Below are positions 25,735-27,380 of a DNA stretch of 27,380 bases, piece by piece. The stretch comes from UBA2883 sp050873965 (lineage in GTDB: Bacteria > Cyanobacteriota > Vampirovibrionia > Gastranaerophilales > Gastranaerophilaceae), in NCBI GenBank assembly GCA_050873965.1, contig JBNMJS010000014.1, positions 1 to 27,380 of the forward strand, given 5' to 3'. The translations under genes and the position numbers were made by a program. The notes beneath the pieces were generated by a model that did no database searches, was not told the origin of the DNA, and saw only the letters and a list, made by a program, of their open reading frames with translations. How positions within the stretch are numbered: position 1 is the stretch's first letter; the number at the start of each line of letters is the position of its first letter.

Positions 25735-26682
25735 ATGAGTTACCATATATTACACCTAACAACTTCCGACTGTTCAATCTCTTCCGATAGAGGTTTATTA
25801 TTTTGTAAATATAAAACTGGCGAAGAAAATATGATTTCTCTTTCTGATATCAAAGCAATTATTGTTGCAGCACATGGAGTTTGTTTTACAAATAATTGTT
25901 TAGCAAAATTATTAGAGAATAATGTAGTAATTCTACATTGTAATAGATCATATCAACCAGTAGGTTGGAGTGTTCCATTAGAAAAAATTATTCGTACAAA
26001 AGTTTTTTATAATCAAATATCAAGAAATGAAGATTTTGAAAATAAATTATGGAAAACTATACTTAAAACGAAGGTACAAAATCAAGCAAAATGTTTAGAT
26101 TTGATTGGGAACAATGAACATAACCTAAATAAACTTATAAATAGACCTTTATTGAGTGAAGCAAATATTGCTAGACAATATTGGAAATATTATTTTGATG
26201 AAATAGGTAATCCAATGAAACGTGAACATGCAAATGCAGAAACATTTGAAAATGGTGCATTAAACTATGGTTACGCAATCATCAATACTATTATTTATCG
26301 TTCAATAATCACTCATGGATTAATTGCAGGTTTAGGCATACATCATTTAGGAAAATATGACAGTACACCCCTAGTATATGATTTAATGGAAGTTTATAGA
26401 CCATTTGTTGATTATTATTTTTATAAATTTGTCCAAGAAAAAGAAGAAGAATATAATTGTGAGAACTTCAAACAATGGGTAAAATATATATCCGATTGTA
26501 TTAAAAATTATCGTATAAAAATAAATGATATTAGTTACAAAATAATTGATAGTATTGATATTTATATTGAGAAAATAGTTAATGCTTACATGAAATTTGA
26601 TTGTTCTGAAATATTTTTACCTGATTTATCTGAACAATATTTATACATTGATAAACAAAGGAATCGTGAATATGAGGAGTAA
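25735..26682 (+). CDS. cas1: Cas1, CRISPR spacer-acquisition integrase (type II)
   Basis: This 315-aa protein has the type II Cas1 layout: a beta-rich N-terminal domain (1-90) and a helical catalytic domain. The metal-binding residues are Glu142 in LSEANIARQYW, the GIHHLG histidines (203-204), and Glu219 in LVYDLMEVYRPFVD. With Cas2 it inserts new spacers into the array. No good ribosome site precedes the ATG at 25735, and the 5' leader is predicted to be only about 16 nt. An upstream ATG at 25725 is out of frame. It is separated from cas9 by the hepT-mntA module, so it cannot be in a simple cas9-cas1-cas2 operon without reading through the opposing genes. It overlaps cas2 by 11 bp. Confidence 0.95.
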   Translation: MSYHILHLTTSDCSISSDRGLLFCKYKTGEENMISLSDIKAIIVAAHGVCFTNNCLAKLLENNVVILHCNRSYQPVGWSVPLEKIIRTKVFYNQISRNEDFENKLWKTILKTKVQNQAKCLDLIGNNEHNLNKLINRPLLSEANIARQYWKYYFDEIGNPMKREHANAETFENGALNYGYAIINTIIYRSIITHGLIAGLGIHHLGKYDSTPLVYDLMEVYRPFVDYYFYKFVQEKEEEYNCENFKQWVKYISDCIKNYRIKINDISYKIIDSIDIYIEKIVNAYMKFDCSEIFLPDLSEQYLYIDKQRNREYEE

Positions 26683-27019
26683 ATATCGTATGGGTTGGTT
26701 AATTGTTTGTTTTGATTTGCCAGTTGTTGAAAAAGAAGACATGCGTGAAGCGACAGCCTTTCGAAAAGCACTATTAAATCAAGGATATTTCATGCTCCAA
26801 AATTCAATATATGTTCGTTCTTGCGTCACTTATGATAAAACAGAAACTCATATAAGAAATTTAAAATTAATTGCACCAAGTACAGGCTCAATTTCAGCAT
26901 TTTATATAACTGATAGACAATGGAGTCAATCTATTTGTATTGAAAAAACAAATTATAAAAAATCAAAATATCGTAAAAAACCTAAAGAAGACGGATACAA
27001 ACAGATGACATTCTGGTAA
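26672..27019 (+). CDS. cas2: Cas2, CRISPR spacer-acquisition protein
   Basis: The frame extends upstream to a TTG at 26597, but the ATG at 26672 has AAAGGA about 10 nt upstream and gives a normal 115-aa Cas2 overlapping cas1 by 11 bp. The N-terminal ferredoxin-like strand WLIVCFDLPV contains the conserved Asp15, followed by the helix ATAFRKALLNQGYFMLQ and the strand NSIYVRSC. Cas2 bridges two Cas1 dimers in the integration complex. The C terminus is lysine- and tyrosine-rich (NYKKSKYRKKPKEDGYK) and could add DNA contacts. Its stop codon lies within the loop of a 10-bp hairpin (27005-27038). Confidence 0.93.
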   Translation: MRSKYRMGWLIVCFDLPVVEKEDMREATAFRKALLNQGYFMLQNSIYVRSCVTYDKTETHIRNLKLIAPSTGSISAFYITDRQWSQSICIEKTNYKKSKYRKKPKEDGYKQMTFW

Positions 27020-27038
27020 TTTTTTGATAGAATGTCAT
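27005..27038. other. 10-bp perfect hairpin at the cas2 3' end
   Basis: ATGACATTCT (27005-27014) and AGAATGTCAT (27029-27038) form a perfect stem with a 14-nt loop that contains the cas2 stop. Neither strand has a T run after the stem, so it is not a standard terminator. It lies where cas2 and the predicted tracrRNA transcripts converge. Confidence 0.6.
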
Positions 27039-27039
27039 T

Positions 27040-27149
27040 AGGTGATATTAAATTTTTAAGGTTTAGAGAATGAATTTATTCGTACATTGTAGAGGAATCA
27101 ATTATTCTCCGGTCAATTATGATTGGACTCTTAACTTAAAATATTTTAC
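27040..27149 (-). ncRNA. Predicted tracrRNA of the type II-C system
   Basis: On the minus strand a good promoter puts the start at 27149. The RNA then begins with an anti-repeat (27148-27116). Against the crRNA repeat (GUUUUGAUUUACUC at its 5' end) this gives GAUU-AAUC pairing, a small 1x2 internal loop, then 18 consecutive pairs with only one G-U, plus partial pairing at both ends. A short nexus-like hairpin follows (27109-27092: GAG-AAU with AUU-C-CUC, loop of 5). The bulge near the lower stem and the order anti-repeat, nexus, tail are as in other tracrRNAs. The 3' end is uncertain because no T-run terminator is visible; it may reach the hairpin at 27005-27038, giving about 145 nt. Confidence 0.8.
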
Positions 27150-27155
27150 TTTTTT

Positions 27156-27184
27156 ATTATATATCATTTATTTAATTTTGTATA
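27156..27184 (-). promoter_or_regulatory. Promoter of the predicted tracrRNA
   Basis: On the minus strand TATACA (complement of 27179-27184) is followed after 17 bp by a perfect TATAAT (complement of 27156-27161). The start predicted 7 nt downstream is exactly at the 5' edge of the anti-repeat. Confidence 0.7.
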
Positions 27185-27188
27185 TCCT

Positions 27189-27380
27189 ATTATAACATAT
27201 TTTAAATTAAGAGTAAATCAAAACGATAAAGGTGAGTACGCGTGGATGCCGGTTATTATAACATATTTTAAATTAAGAGTAAATCAAAACTACTGCGAAG
27301 TCAAAGTTTGCTTAATTTTATTATAACATATTTTAAATTAAGAGTAAATCAAAACTACGTCCTTTCTGTTTTTGTGTAAC
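27189..27380 (-). CRISPR. CRISPR array, first three repeats (continues beyond the window)
   Basis: Three identical 36-nt repeats lie at 27189-27224, 27255-27290 and 27320-27355. They begin ATTATAACAT and end GTAAATCAAAAC on the plus strand. Spacers are 30 nt (27225-27254) and 29 nt (27291-27319), with a third starting at 27356 and running off the end. The crRNA orientation is the minus strand: repeats then start GTTTTG and end TTATAAT, like type II-C repeats of Campylobacter and Neisseria, and match the tracrRNA anti-repeat. Transcription therefore runs toward cas2. On that strand each repeat contains TTTACT, 17 bp, and TGTTATAAT, a complete promoter. Confidence 0.97.

Noticed and set aside
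26597..26671. Longer cas2 start at TTG 26597
   Set aside because: It lies deep within cas1 without a ribosome site and adds 25 residues absent from Cas2 proteins.

Overview
The window is AT-rich DNA from a Gram-negative bacterium using the standard code (TGA occurs as a stop, AGGAG-type ribosome sites are frequent). Adjacent kdsD and kdsC genes imply a Kdo-containing envelope. Base composition, small lineage-type proteins and a compact type II-C Cas9 suggest an uncultured host-associated lineage such as Gastranaerophilales (Melainabacteria) or Elusimicrobiota. That placement is inference; nothing here is diagnostic.

Positions 1-6,300 are mostly minus-strand housekeeping genes: the 5' end of an unknown gene, a tightly coupled run of a DUF475 membrane protein, rlmN and dtd, a small unknown gene, gap, and a short GlgP-family protein. 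The last lacks the lysine that normally carries PLP. Positions 6,567-7,146 hold a strong promoter, a probable structured RNA of unknown class, tRNA-Leu(GAG) and an unknown 89-aa protein. Positions 7,452-12,828 (plus strand) carry glnA with its own promoter and terminator, the NAD genes nadB-nadC, and a class I aminotransferase. Positions 12,832-16,118 (minus) are kdsD-kdsC followed by an orphan N6-adenine DNA methyltransferase. A STAS-like small protein and a POT peptide transporter follow on the plus strand, then a Na/Pi cotransporter and a UvrD-type helicase on the minus strand.

The most interesting part is 21,839-27,380, a type II-C CRISPR-Cas locus. cas9 has its own promoter, while cas1-cas2 form a separate unit. 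Between them, on the opposite strand, sits a complete HepT (HEPN toxin) / MntA (nucleotidyltransferase antitoxin) module. Downstream of cas2 an array begins (three 36-nt repeats visible, running off the window). Read on the minus strand, each repeat ends in a perfect extended -10 with a -35-like hexamer 17 bp upstream, so each repeat probably starts its own crRNA, as known in Neisseria. Between cas2 and the array I find a tracrRNA candidate on the minus strand with a good promoter and an anti-repeat pairing over about 30 nt with the crRNA repeat.

Two genes (the DUF475 gene and hepT) have consensus-like promoters whose -10 lies 6-7 nt before the ATG and no Shine-Dalgarno sequence, suggesting leaderless mRNAs.
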